Shown here in pieces: positions 6,695-14,412 of a stretch of 25,465 bases of DNA. The stretch is taken from the NCBI RefSeq assembly GCF_021531655.1, contig NZ_JADYUF010000048.1:1-25465 (forward strand). Direction: 5' to 3'. The notes under the pieces are model-generated. The model was not told where the DNA came from, did no database searches, and worked only from the letters and a program-made list of their open reading frames with translations. How positions within the stretch are numbered: the first letter of the stretch is position 1; each line of letters starts with the position of its first letter. The translations under genes and the position numbers were made by a program. Origin of the DNA: Leyella stercorea. GTDB taxonomy: Bacteria; Bacteroidota; Bacteroidia; Bacteroidales; Bacteroidaceae.

Positions 6695-7382
6695 AATTCT
6701 TTATATCTGTTATATAAGCTACGATATGATCCGTTATACTTTGTTTTAGTTTAGCAGATTCAGGCCCTTTATGGAGAAGAAGTTCTCCAATTTCATTTAT
6801 ATTCAATTTTGTGTATCCTGGAATAGAACATCTGAAATTTTCAAGAGTCAATGATCGCAACGATTCGCTTAAATGGTCGTCTATTGATTTTTCAGGGTCA
6901 TTTTTTATTAAATTCTTAAATTTATTTTCAAACTCACCCTCGCTTTTTAGGTAGCAAATTTCATTTTGTGCAAGCAATTTAAGCTTTGAAACTTGTTGAT
7001 CAAAATCTGTAGCTCTTTTCAACATAATATTGTTTATCACATCATCAATCTGAGCAGAGTAAATAACAACATGATTCCTATAGTGAGGCAGGATATCATA
7101 AAGAATCTCTATTACATCAATACCTTTCAGATCTTCCTCTATAAGGTTATAGTCGGTAGCAAATACATCCAAGTGTGACAATAAGGGGACATTTCGAAGG
7201 TTATCCTTTAATCTGTCCTTGTTAAATATCGAGTCTCCATTTTCTTGTCTTTCTGTAAATTGAGTTGGATCTATCTCTTGATATATTAGATCAATTCCAT
7301 CATTCTTAAGACTTTCTTTTATTCGCTCAAGGCGATCTTTTTGAGATTGTTCGTCAACAAGAAGTAAATGTCTTTGTTCCAT
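6687..7382 (-). CDS. Divergent response-regulator receiver protein with helical C-terminus
   Basis: This 231-aa protein has an N-terminal receiver-like domain (about residues 1-155). An acidic pair (Asp10, Glu11) sits in LLLVDEQ, a candidate phospho-acceptor Asp77 in VFATDYNL, a Ser109 in VVIYSAQ at the conserved Ser/Thr position, and Lys146 in CYLKS at the switch-lysine position. The C-terminal 75 residues look helical and are not a recognisable DNA-binding output domain. The gene overlaps the GHKL gene by 1 nt (TAATG) and the protease gene by 8 nt, so the three products should be made in fixed proportion. I infer that it relays a signal from the GHKL protein to the protease rather than regulating transcription. 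The helical tail could bind the protease or other receiver copies. Confidence 0.65.
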   Translation of the reverse strand: MEQRHLLLVDEQSQKDRLERIKESLKNDGIDLIYQEIDPTQFTERQENGDSIFNKDRLKDNLRNVPLLSHLDVFATDYNLIEEDLKGIDVIEILYDILPHYRNHVVIYSAQIDDVINNIMLKRATDFDQQVSKLKLLAQNEICYLKSEGEFENKFKNLIKNDPEKSIDDHLSESLRSLTLENFRCSIPGYTKLNINEIGELLLHKGPESAKLKQSITDHIVAYITDIKNYE

Positions 7383-9931
7383 TATTTAAATATTAATTTA
7401 AAGTGCATACCTTTTTCGTTTATTGGTGCTTCAATCATTATTGAAGCACGCATAGATTTCAAAGTTTCTTTTATTAAATACATTCCGAAACCAGTTCCAT
7501 CAGTTTTTCCCGACTTCGCAAAATCAAATATTTGATTAGGATTATGAGAAAAAATTTCCGTTAAACCATCTCCGTCATCATATATATCAAGAACCAAATC
7601 ATTGCCCTGTCTACTACATTCAAACCAAATATTTTTTGCATGCCAATCCTCAGAATTTTTGACAAAGTTATCAATGAGCAATGCCAAATCCAGTTTACTG
7701 CCAAAGATAGCAAACAAGTCAACAGTTGACTTAAAATGCCACTTAACAAAACTCTTAAGTTCTTCTGCCAAATATCCTTTGATAAACAAAGGTAGGTTTA
7801 TTTTTTGACTGTCCGCTTTTGCCAAATCACAATTAAGAATGAGATCCGTAGCCACTAATGTTTTTTGAGAAAGTTTCTTGATTTTAGAAAGCGACTCAAG
7901 CATTGGATATTTAATGTTTTCTGGAAACGCCGCCTTTTTTAATAGCCTTATGACATCATCTACTTCATCTTTTATTCTACCATTGTTGTTTTTCACATGA
8001 TGAATCAGGGCATCAGTATCAGGATTAGAAGCTTTCTTGTAGAACTCTACTTTCAAACTTTCCAAATGTTTTTCTTTCTCAGCCTGCTTACGTTTCCCTT
8101 CTTCCTCTTTAGCTTTTTTTTCTGCATAAAGACGAGCATTTTCAGCTTTTAGTTTCTCGTTTTCTGCCAGTATTTTCGCTTGCTCCGCATTTCTTCTACG
8201 TTCTTCTTCTTCACGAGCTTTTACTTCTGCTGCACGACGTTCAATCTCAGCTTTAAGCACTTTTTCTTCTGCTTCACGTTGTAGACGCTCTGCTTCCGCA
8301 GCCTTTTGTTCTGCCTTTTCTTTCTGGCGGGCCAACTCTTCTATACGTTTTTGGGCTTCTTCTATTTTACTGGTGAGTTCAACATTTCCTGTACGTTTTG
8401 CTATTATCTCCAAATCGGAAATAAACTGTGGTTTAATATCCTCTGGCACAATATCAGATGATACAAAATTTGCAAGATCTGTATTGTAGTACAATACTTT
8501 TATGTTGCTATCAGACGTAAGAACTTTTATCAGACGGACAAAGTCTATCTTGCTTCCTAAACTTGCCCCTAATACATATGATGGATCTTCAGAGTCTTTA
8601 TCAATTCTCTGCAATTCGGTTCTGGCTTCACGTCCTACAATTTCATCTTTATAATACTCGTTCTTTAAGAAGTTTTCACCCCATAATATACCTGCCACAT
8701 AACGTTCCAATCTCTTATGGCATTTCCAATAGAGCGAAATAACCTGACGAGCCATTGGAGTATCCAACAACCCACTATCACGACTTGTTGCCTCTCTTAG
8801 TTCGCTTATATCTTCTACAAAAATATCAACACGTCCCAATAGATCACGACTACCAATAAATCTAGCACGACCCTGCTGAGCTCTAAAATCTATACCCCAA
8901 CTATCATCACCAGTTTCTCCAAATGGCATTATCCTGAATCCATTTCTAAAGAGGAATATCGAACCATAATTCTTGGAGTCAACCCCCATTATTCTATGAA
9001 AATTATATTTCGCAGCCCGATTTAAGAATGAAATAGAAACTGATCCATCTTTGATTAAAGGACATTCATCATTAACTTCCTTGATTCTATATATATCCAC
9101 CCCTCGGTCAGACAATGTAGTATAGATATAACCATCCTTAATACAGACATCAATTTGAGTTGTTTTCAACTTAATGATATCAGTAAGACTGTTTTTAAGT
9201 GGTCCATTTACAATATCCCGATCATAGCCCGTTCCTTCGCTAATCAACCGTTTGTCACTATCTATTTCTCTATCACAAACAATTTCTATCATAAAATCGT
9301 TTGTTTCTGAAAACGGATTGATTAGTTTCTGTAAAGAGCGCTTTAATTCCAAAATATGCTTTCTTGTCCATGGGGTCTCTTCGTTATGTAAATCAGTGAT
9401 CTCTATGATTGTACCATGAGACTTCCTGTTAGGAAATACATATGAATTATTTACAGTACGATGTACAACATCAATGCTGGCAAATTCAATCTTTTGATCC
9501 ACTTCAAATTTAGACCAGTCGACAGAAATCTGCTCTGCATAATTAGCAGTCTCAGTTTTGGTAGTAATAGTAAGTAAACTACCTAAACGATCACATGAGA
9601 AGCGGCCAATACCTTTTGCACCGGCATAATATCTTTTGATTTTATCTCGATACGACTTCTGTTTATCATCTTCATAATCTTCAGAACCATCTTTCTTCGC
9701 AGAAAATCCAAGAAACAACCACTTGTCTTTCAAATCTGCAAACGACATACCCTTACCATTGTCTGCAATGGTAATTTTATCATTTGCAAAGGTTATTACA
9801 ACATGATCTGCATAAGCATCGTATGAGTTCTTAACCAACTCAAAAATTGCAATGTTATCACTTGTAATCAAATCCTTGCCTACAAGATCTTTTAAGGCTG
9901 AACTTATTTTAAATTGTAATTTATCATCCAT
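7382..9931 (-). CDS. Dual GHKL-ATPase sensor (MORC/Hsp90-like N-terminus, histidine-kinase-like C-terminus)
   Basis: This 849-aa protein has two Bergerat-fold ATPase domains. The N-terminal one shows FELVKNSYDA (Glu31, Asn35, Asp38), ADNGKGM (Asp57-Gly61) and YYAGAKGIGRFS (G2 loop, 102-112), as in the MutL/Hsp90/MORC group. About residues 515-632 form a long charged coiled coil rich in Glu, Lys, Arg and Ala. The C-terminal part has a possible H-box (ALIHHVKNNNG, about 640-650), N-box (DNFVKNSEDW, about 750-760), G1 (DDGDGL, about 786) and G2 (KTDGTGFGMYL, about 809-819), as in histidine kinases. No membrane segment is visible, so it is likely a cytoplasmic sensor. It starts 2 nt after the methyltransferase stop. 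Known: GHKL/MORC-like ATPases occur beside DNA methylases in prokaryotic conflict systems. Inferred: the N-terminal clamp senses DNA state and the C-terminus phosphorylates the receiver. Confidence 0.8.
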   Translation of the reverse strand: MDDKLQFKISSALKDLVGKDLITSDNIAIFELVKNSYDAYADHVVITFANDKITIADNGKGMSFADLKDKWLFLGFSAKKDGSEDYEDDKQKSYRDKIKRYYAGAKGIGRFSCDRLGSLLTITTKTETANYAEQISVDWSKFEVDQKIEFASIDVVHRTVNNSYVFPNRKSHGTIIEITDLHNEETPWTRKHILELKRSLQKLINPFSETNDFMIEIVCDREIDSDKRLISEGTGYDRDIVNGPLKNSLTDIIKLKTTQIDVCIKDGYIYTTLSDRGVDIYRIKEVNDECPLIKDGSVSISFLNRAAKYNFHRIMGVDSKNYGSIFLFRNGFRIMPFGETGDDSWGIDFRAQQGRARFIGSRDLLGRVDIFVEDISELREATSRDSGLLDTPMARQVISLYWKCHKRLERYVAGILWGENFLKNEYYKDEIVGREARTELQRIDKDSEDPSYVLGASLGSKIDFVRLIKVLTSDSNIKVLYYNTDLANFVSSDIVPEDIKPQFISDLEIIAKRTGNVELTSKIEEAQKRIEELARQKEKAEQKAAEAERLQREAEEKVLKAEIERRAAEVKAREEEERRRNAEQAKILAENEKLKAENARLYAEKKAKEEEGKRKQAEKEKHLESLKVEFYKKASNPDTDALIHHVKNNNGRIKDEVDDVIRLLKKAAFPENIKYPMLESLSKIKKLSQKTLVATDLILNCDLAKADSQKINLPLFIKGYLAEELKSFVKWHFKSTVDLFAIFGSKLDLALLIDNFVKNSEDWHAKNIWFECSRQGNDLVLDIYDDGDGLTEIFSHNPNQIFDFAKSGKTDGTGFGMYLIKETLKSMRASIMIEAPINEKGMHFKLIFK

Positions 9932-9933
9932 TG

Positions 9934-11184
9934 TTACAACATTTCTTTAAGCACCAAACCTGCTTGTTGAGCAAAAAGTGGAGGAATGGCATTTCCTACT
10001 TGACTATACCTTGGTACCTCTTTCTTACGCATTTGCCCACCTGTAGTATATTTACTTTTAAACTCAAACCAATCTGGAAAAGACTGAATTCTAGCACATT
10101 CACGAACTGTCATTATACGAGGCTCTTGATAATGCAGATAGTCATCCGGCATATTCGTTATAGTAGGAGCAATAGATTGAGCATCAAGAATTGTTAATCC
10201 TCTCTGATGGATACCCCATTTCTCACGTTCTGTTCCACTAATGCGCTTATTACGTACTGGATATTCAATAAGTAAACGTTCAAAACATTTTATCTTTTCC
10301 TCACAGTGATGAGCAAAACTATGACTCTGAGGAATAATATTATCTATATTATGACGCATTAAAACCTGATATCCGTTTGATGTCTTAGCATAAAGACCTG
10401 AATGAAATCCTTTACGATCAGGAGTTTCCACTTCTCCATTACTACGAAGAAGGTCTGAAATAGCATCAGCTATTGTTGGATGTTCAGGAATCTTGTATCT
10501 TTTAAAAAATCTTTCTCTATTAGCCTTTAATTTCTTTTCGAAATTTTCAGCTTCACCAGACTTGCCATTCAATACTCCTACAAGTATAAATCGCTTACGA
10601 CGCTGCGGAACTCCATAGTCAGAAAAATCAATAACCAGAGGACACACATCATATCCTAACTCTTTTAGTTTCTTTATAACAAGAGTTGAATAAGGCAAGG
10701 CATTTGGATTCTTTCTTTTATCAAAAGCGTATGTAAAGCCTTTAACATTCTCAAATAAAAGCATCTTTGGCATTACCATAGAAATGAAATCAATATAAGC
10801 AAACACAAGCTGGTTTCTGATATCATTTTCTATTCTGCGTCCTGCCATGGAAAATCCCTGACAAGGAGGTCCTCCTGCCACCAAATCAATGGTTCCACGC
10901 AGACCTTTTAGTTGTTCTGCATATATTTCATTTACTTCAAGAATATCAAGCGGTTTTTGAGGAAGCCACTTAGGCCATTTAAAATGATGCTTTTTCTCTA
11001 TTAAATTATGACAAAGTGTAGCATATGCACATGGATTCTTTTCTATTGCAAACACTCCGTTCCACCCAGCCTGATAAAGACCGAGGGACAGACCTCCGCA
11101 ACCTGCAAAAAGATCTATAACCGTATATGCTCCATTCTTTCTTGCCATATTTATGCATAAGTTAATCGTTTTTTTTGATATCAT
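9934..11184 (-). CDS. C5 cytosine DNA methyltransferase
   Basis: This 416-aa enzyme has the C5-methyltransferase motifs in order. Motif I is VIDLFAGCGGLSLG (residues 22-35). Motif IV is GGPPCQGFS with catalytic Cys108, motif VI is FENVKGF (144-150), and motif VIII is QRRKRFILVG (194-203). The C-terminal motif X is RYSQVGNAIPPLFAQQAG. It should methylate cytosine C5 in a short recognition site set by the region between motifs VIII and IX. The start is ATG 11184 or ATG 11148 (MARKNGAYTVIDLF); the second is nearer to the usual family length before motif I. It is the first gene of the four-gene operon and sits under the L element. No restriction endonuclease is next to it, which is unusual for a solitary defence-type methylase and suggests that its mark protects against the other operon members. 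Confidence 0.95.
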   Translation of the reverse strand: MISKKTINLCINMARKNGAYTVIDLFAGCGGLSLGLYQAGWNGVFAIEKNPCAYATLCHNLIEKKHHFKWPKWLPQKPLDILEVNEIYAEQLKGLRGTIDLVAGGPPCQGFSMAGRRIENDIRNQLVFAYIDFISMVMPKMLLFENVKGFTYAFDKRKNPNALPYSTLVIKKLKELGYDVCPLVIDFSDYGVPQRRKRFILVGVLNGKSGEAENFEKKLKANRERFFKRYKIPEHPTIADAISDLLRSNGEVETPDRKGFHSGLYAKTSNGYQVLMRHNIDNIIPQSHSFAHHCEEKIKCFERLLIEYPVRNKRISGTEREKWGIHQRGLTILDAQSIAPTITNMPDDYLHYQEPRIMTVRECARIQSFPDWFEFKSKYTTGGQMRKKEVPRYSQVGNAIPPLFAQQAGLVLKEML

Positions 11185-11200
11185 TGTAGTTTTGTCGTTA

Positions 11201-11208
11201 AAAAGGTA
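11201..11208 (-). promoter_or_regulatory. Possible -7 box upstream of the methyltransferase operon
   Basis: On the minus strand TACCTTTT at 11208-11201 is one base from TAnnTTTG and lies 17 nt upstream of the ATG at 11184. A TTGT upstream is spaced only about 15 nt away, shorter than usual, so this is a weak call. Confidence 0.3.
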
Positions 11209-11240
11209 TAATCTTAGTATTCACAATCTATTTTGTTAGT

Positions 11241-11394
11241 ACTCAATTTAGAGCATAGCCCTTTGTATAGGCACTTTTGCAAGTACCGATATATTGAGAT
11301 GTTAAAAATTTCACTTGTTTATTAAGTATTCCATACTTTTTCTCGCCATGGCAAAGTTCAAGCAAGCTTGCTTTGCTCATGACTTATCGAAAAA
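11241..11394 (-). promoter_or_regulatory. L element: shared leader upstream of the methyltransferase operon
   Basis: It aligns with 2344-2496 upstream of ptuA although the genes that follow are unrelated. The conserved blocks are the same as in that copy. Its upstream end carries a palindrome (AGCAAGCTTGCT) and the short frame MARKSMEYLINK-stop, whose last codons are preserved in the other copy. The whole gap 11185-11549 holds only this leader, its 67-bp duplication, an SSED trace and a D element. Confidence 0.6.
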
Positions 11395-11465
11395 GCTTCA
11401 TACTTTTTCTCGCCATGGCAAAGTTCAAGCAAGCTTGCTTTGCTCATGACTTATCGGAAAAGTTC
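11332..11465. repeat. Tandem 67-bp duplication containing a 12-bp palindrome
   Basis: 11332-11398 and 11399-11465 are near-identical tandem copies. I see differences only near the right edge of each unit (CGAAAAAGCTT versus CGGAAAAGTTC). Each contains CCATGGCAAAGTTCAAGC and the perfect palindrome AGCAAGCTTGCT. The palindrome is therefore doubled upstream of the methyltransferase operon, as expected for tandem operator sites, though it may simply be repeat expansion. Confidence 0.9.
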
Positions 11466-11486
11466 CAAATCTTCACTGCTGTACAT
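11451..11486 (-). pseudogene. Trace of 'SSED' start codons
   Basis: The eleven-codon frame MYSSEDLELFR begins at the same position after the D element as the stub at 5734 and shares the SSED residues and AGCAGTGAAGATTT at the DNA level. It is cut by the start of the L element. It marks another place where the gene following D has been replaced. Confidence 0.4.
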
Positions 11487-11493
11487 AATTCAA

Positions 11494-11552
11494 TGTTTTA
11501 ATTCAGCAGCGAAATTAATTCTTTCAAATTTAGGCCCTGATTTGAGGGCTTA
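11494..11552 (-). repeat. D element, copy D (diverged)
   Basis: On the minus strand it begins TAAGCCCTCAAAT at 11552 and ends near TTCGCTGCTGAATT, closest to copy B. It abuts the cut end of the SIR2 stub and provides its stop codon. Confidence 0.5.
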
Positions 11553-11639
11553 CGAGAATCCTGCTCCCACGAGTACAGACACTGCACTCGCTGCATAATC
11601 CTCCTTCAACTTCTTAAGACATTCCAATGAACTCTTCAT
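11550..11639 (-). pseudogene. 5' stub of a SIR2-family gene
   Basis: The frame starts at ATG 11639 and reads MKSSLECLKKLKEDY, then AASAVSVLVGAGFS, followed by the TAA of a D element (29 aa). 'VSVLVGAGFS' is the NAD-binding opening of bacterial SIR2 defence proteins. The gene is cut immediately after it. It starts 5 nt after the stop of the 273-aa gene, so it was the second gene of a two-gene unit. Without the rest of the domain it cannot degrade NAD. Confidence 0.65.
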
Positions 11640-11644
11640 GGGTT

Positions 11645-12466
11645 TCAAATGTTTGGCTTTACCTGATTTTCTTTTCGAAGATGCTCAAATATCAGATCTA
11701 CAGCATCTTTCAATGTCTTTATCGCACTGGGCATGTGTATGTTGTCCTCGCTGAAAGATGCTTTAACATCACCAAAGCCAAGCTCTGAGAAATGTTCATA
11801 TTGCGAGAAGTATTTGTAGTAATGATATAGCCGTTTGGCTTTCTCTGAATACTCAGGAATCGTTATCAGATGGTCGTGCATCTGCTTCAGGTTTGGGTAG
11901 CTGCCTTCTAAAAGTGCCCCTTCTCTGCGGAATTCTGATTCCTTCATAGGCTTGACACGAAAGTCTTGACCTTTAACCTCAACATCGAAGTACTGAAGGA
12001 AGTTGTCTTCCAAACCAAGTTCATAAAAATGTTCGACTAAGTCATCGTCAAAGTCTGGAGAGACACTGTGTACTTTATCTTTATAAACCTCCAACCGCTC
12101 CAATAGTGATTTTGCATACTGTAGGTTGGTAACCTCCAAATGAGATACTGCGCTTTCCTCACTTTGTGTATCGAAATATAATGCCGTCAAAGCATCAATC
12201 ATTGCACCTCGGAGACAAAGCCCCAAAGGCAGTTTGAATATCAAATTGCCTTTTGTCCTCATAGCTTGTAAGAGAATGGCTATGGCTCCCATAAGATTGC
12301 CACACACCCTTACAAGGAGAATAAACAGGATGATACCTTTCTTTGAGCGGAACGCCTTTGCATTCTCACCCATCGCTTCTACCAGATGGCGGTGAAGTTG
12401 ATAGGTATCTCTGCCAAGTTCTCGAAACATCAAGGCATTGGATTCTCTTTGCTCGTCGGTAATCAT
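11645..12466 (-). CDS. Uncharacterised helical protein, former partner of a SIR2 gene
   Basis: This 273-aa protein is mostly helical. It has two hydrophobic stretches near residues 44-67 (GIILFILLVRVCGNLMGAIA) and 73-97 (GNLIFKLPLGLCLRGAMIDAL) that could be a hairpin of membrane or buried helices. The C-terminal half contains YKYFSQYEHFSELG. I do not recognise the family with confidence; the hydrophobic pair and the late 'YEHFSELG' segment recall DUF5677-like proteins, but only loosely. The SIR2 stub starts 5 nt downstream, so it looks like the surviving member (sensor or regulator) of a two-gene defence unit. The 250 bp upstream (12467-12716) show nothing recognisable. Confidence 0.5.
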   Translation of the reverse strand: MITDEQRESNALMFRELGRDTYQLHRHLVEAMGENAKAFRSKKGIILFILLVRVCGNLMGAIAILLQAMRTKGNLIFKLPLGLCLRGAMIDALTALYFDTQSEESAVSHLEVTNLQYAKSLLERLEVYKDKVHSVSPDFDDDLVEHFYELGLEDNFLQYFDVEVKGQDFRVKPMKESEFRREGALLEGSYPNLKQMHDHLITIPEYSEKAKRLYHYYKYFSQYEHFSELGFGDVKASFSEDNIHMPSAIKTLKDAVDLIFEHLRKENQVKPNI

Positions 12467-12716
12467 ATTATACGCTTCTGTTCATGTACGAGAAAAGTAC
12501 CATCCCCCTATAATCCTCTATGTCTATCTATTTTAAGAGTAGTACTATGAACTAAATTCTTGTATTCGTCCATATCAGACTATGTTAATAGTATCGGAGT
12601 CCCTTTGACAACCTGGCTCTTTAACAACTTGATGAATCTTCTATGGACTGAATGAATCAGTATTAATCCCATTAATAGAGACTATTTTAGATAATTCCTT
12701 CGCAGAATTTAACGCC

Positions 12717-13238
12717 CTAATTCTGAAGCACCATAAGTTTATCTGCATGAACTAAAGCCTCACGGTTAATCCTCATATATTCTTGGATTGTAGGTAGGCG
12801 ATGTTCTTGCTCATATATCTTTCCACATTCCTTTCCAAGAAAATCTGCAATTATTTCTTCTCGAATATATGTGAACTGTTCCTCTGTTACTGTCATGTTC
12901 TGCTCATTGAATTCTTTTACGTAAGTATAGAATCTTTTGAGGTCTTGTTCATCTGACAGGAACTTACTGAGTTCTTCGGAAAGATAACTATTGGACTTGT
13001 CAAACTTCTCATAAAGCTTTTTTGCAGCTACTTTGAATAAATCCCATATAACTCCGTCAATTACTTTTTGACCAAGCCATAGAAGAATTGCAGATGTATC
13101 TGGTAAACAAGCATGGGAATAGGAATTATGCTTCTGCTCTGCCTCTATTCGATAATTGTAACCATAACGTACTGCATACTTAACAGTATCAGAATATTCT
13201 ACATTAAATATCTTCTCTATTTTATCAATATCTTCCAT
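12717..13238 (-). CDS. Uncharacterised 173-aa protein
   Basis: I do not recognise this protein. It starts MEDIDKIEKIFNVEYSD. A moderately hydrophobic segment (AILLWLGQKVIDGVIWDLFK, about residues 50-69) could be one membrane or amphipathic helix, followed by charged helices. It stands alone between a sodB fragment upstream and the SIR2-associated gene downstream, with about 250 bp to the latter, so it is probably transcribed separately. The small size and island setting would suit a defence accessory or membrane-acting effector, but nothing in the sequence proves this. Confidence 0.5.
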   Translation of the reverse strand: MEDIDKIEKIFNVEYSDTVKYAVRYGYNYRIEAEQKHNSYSHACLPDTSAILLWLGQKVIDGVIWDLFKVAAKKLYEKFDKSNSYLSEELSKFLSDEQDLKRFYTYVKEFNEQNMTVTEEQFTYIREEIIADFLGKECGKIYEQEHRLPTIQEYMRINREALVHADKLMVLQN

Positions 13239-13269
13239 TGAGATTTTCTCATGCAGTTACGTGTATTTA

Positions 13270-13563
13270 TTAATTATTCCGTTGTTCAACAACATCCCAG
13301 TTGACAATCTGCCACATTGCGGCAAGATGGTCAGAACGACGGTTCTGGTAGCCGAGGTAATAGGCATGTTCCCATATATCGAAAGTCAGCAGCGGGCGCA
13401 AGCCTTTGGTGATTGGGTTGTTGGCATTGGTTTCTTGGGTGATGACGAGTTGGCCATCGCCATCTGCTGAGAGCCACGCCCAGCCAGAGCCAAAGAGGGT
13501 CGTGCCCTCCTGGACGAACTCCTTCTGGAAGACTTCAAACGGCAGTCTTCTGCGAGAAGCCAT
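13270..13563 (-). pseudogene. sodB: C-terminal fragment of Fe/Mn superoxide dismutase
   Basis: The 97-residue frame reads LPFEVFQKEF, then TTLFGSGWAWLS, LLTFDIWEHAYYLGYQNRR and WQIVNWDVV, which is the C-terminal half of Fe/Mn superoxide dismutase. It keeps two metal ligands (Asp62 and His66 in DIWEHAYYL) but lacks the N-terminal half with the other two histidines. It cannot be an active enzyme alone. It is a housekeeping gene fragment inside a defence island and may mark an old insertion boundary. The apparent ATG at 13563 is within the truncated region and is probably not a true start. Confidence 0.85.
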
Positions 13564-13610
13564 GATACTTGGCTACGTCCTCACCACAGCTGCACCCATA
13601 CATACACAGG

Positions 13611-14411
13611 TTACTTCCCATGCAATATCTTACTGATCGACTTTTTTGCGTCTGCTGTTCCAACCACGAGCGCACCTTCTGCATTGGCTTCGCCAAGGTG
13701 ACTGCCGGCAACATCAAACACCTCATAGTGAATCTTATTCTCGCGGTGGTAAAAATCAAAATACCAGTAGTTGCCGTCTTCAATACGTTGATATATCCGC
13801 TGTTTTCCCCACTTCATCGTGGTGGGCCGGTAGTCTTGATTGCCTATCAGCGAGAAGTGCCCATCGAGTAACGCCGACATCCACTCTATGCACTCCTCTG
13901 CTGAGAAGAACAGGGGAATATTCTTCAGTTCAGGACGACCATCATCATAAGTTCTGTCCTTGATGATTGTCACCTGCTTATAGTCGGTTGGAATCCCTGG
14001 CGACAACGATAACACACATGGTGCTCCTGGCGACTCGAATGCGCTCTTTACCACAAGCGCTACATCTTGGTGGGCCATGCATTCTATGGTATCCCAACGG
14101 ATGTAGTTGTAATTGCCTTCAAGGATAGCATTCTTCTGAACATCGGTGCTGTTGGAACTGACAAAATTGCGCAATATCACGGATGCTTTGCTCAAATAGG
14201 CTGCTTTATCCACAACGCCACCCACATCTGTTTTGAAGCGATTGACATTATTCTTATCGAAGAAAATGCGCAAATTGATACGGTTCTGACGTGCGTATTT
14301 CTTCACGCTCATCAGAGGAGCTACTAAATCGCGAAGACCCTCTTCCGTAAGGGGTAAACCTATCACCTCGTCTCCCGTCGGAAACAGTATAAATAGTGAT
14401 GCATCCATCAT
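13611..14411 (-). CDS. Third gene of the DUF262-ATPase trio; possible colicin-E3-like C-terminal nuclease
   Basis: The N-terminal 200 residues of this 266-aa protein are unrecognised. The last 55 residues read YWYFDFYHRENKIHYEVFD, then AGSHLGEANAEG, and a Lys-rich end. This recalls the colicin E3-type rRNA nuclease domain, which has a 'WD..HG..E...GxHLGxxDPxTG' pattern. Asp219, His222 and Glu230 could be the Asp-His-Glu set, but the spacing between His and Glu is longer than in colicin E3, so this is tentative. The gene begins 1 nt after the ATPase stop, so the three genes are one operon. If the nuclease reading holds, this is the toxic effector and the other two genes control it. Confidence 0.5.
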   Translation of the reverse strand: MMDASLFILFPTGDEVIGLPLTEEGLRDLVAPLMSVKKYARQNRINLRIFFDKNNVNRFKTDVGGVVDKAAYLSKASVILRNFVSSNSTDVQKNAILEGNYNYIRWDTIECMAHQDVALVVKSAFESPGAPCVLSLSPGIPTDYKQVTIIKDRTYDDGRPELKNIPLFFSAEECIEWMSALLDGHFSLIGNQDYRPTTMKWGKQRIYQRIEDGNYWYFDFYHRENKIHYEVFDVAGSHLGEANAEGALVVGTADAKKSISKILHGK

Positions 14412-14412
14412 T

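Noticed and set aside
11332..11465. CRISPR-like array
   Set aside because: There are only two tandem units with no spacers of different sequence, and no cas genes are in the window.
13646..13963. Plus-strand frames of about 100 codons opposite the 266-aa gene
   Set aside because: The minus-strand gene is coupled to the ATPase and has a protein-like composition; the plus frames are shadows.
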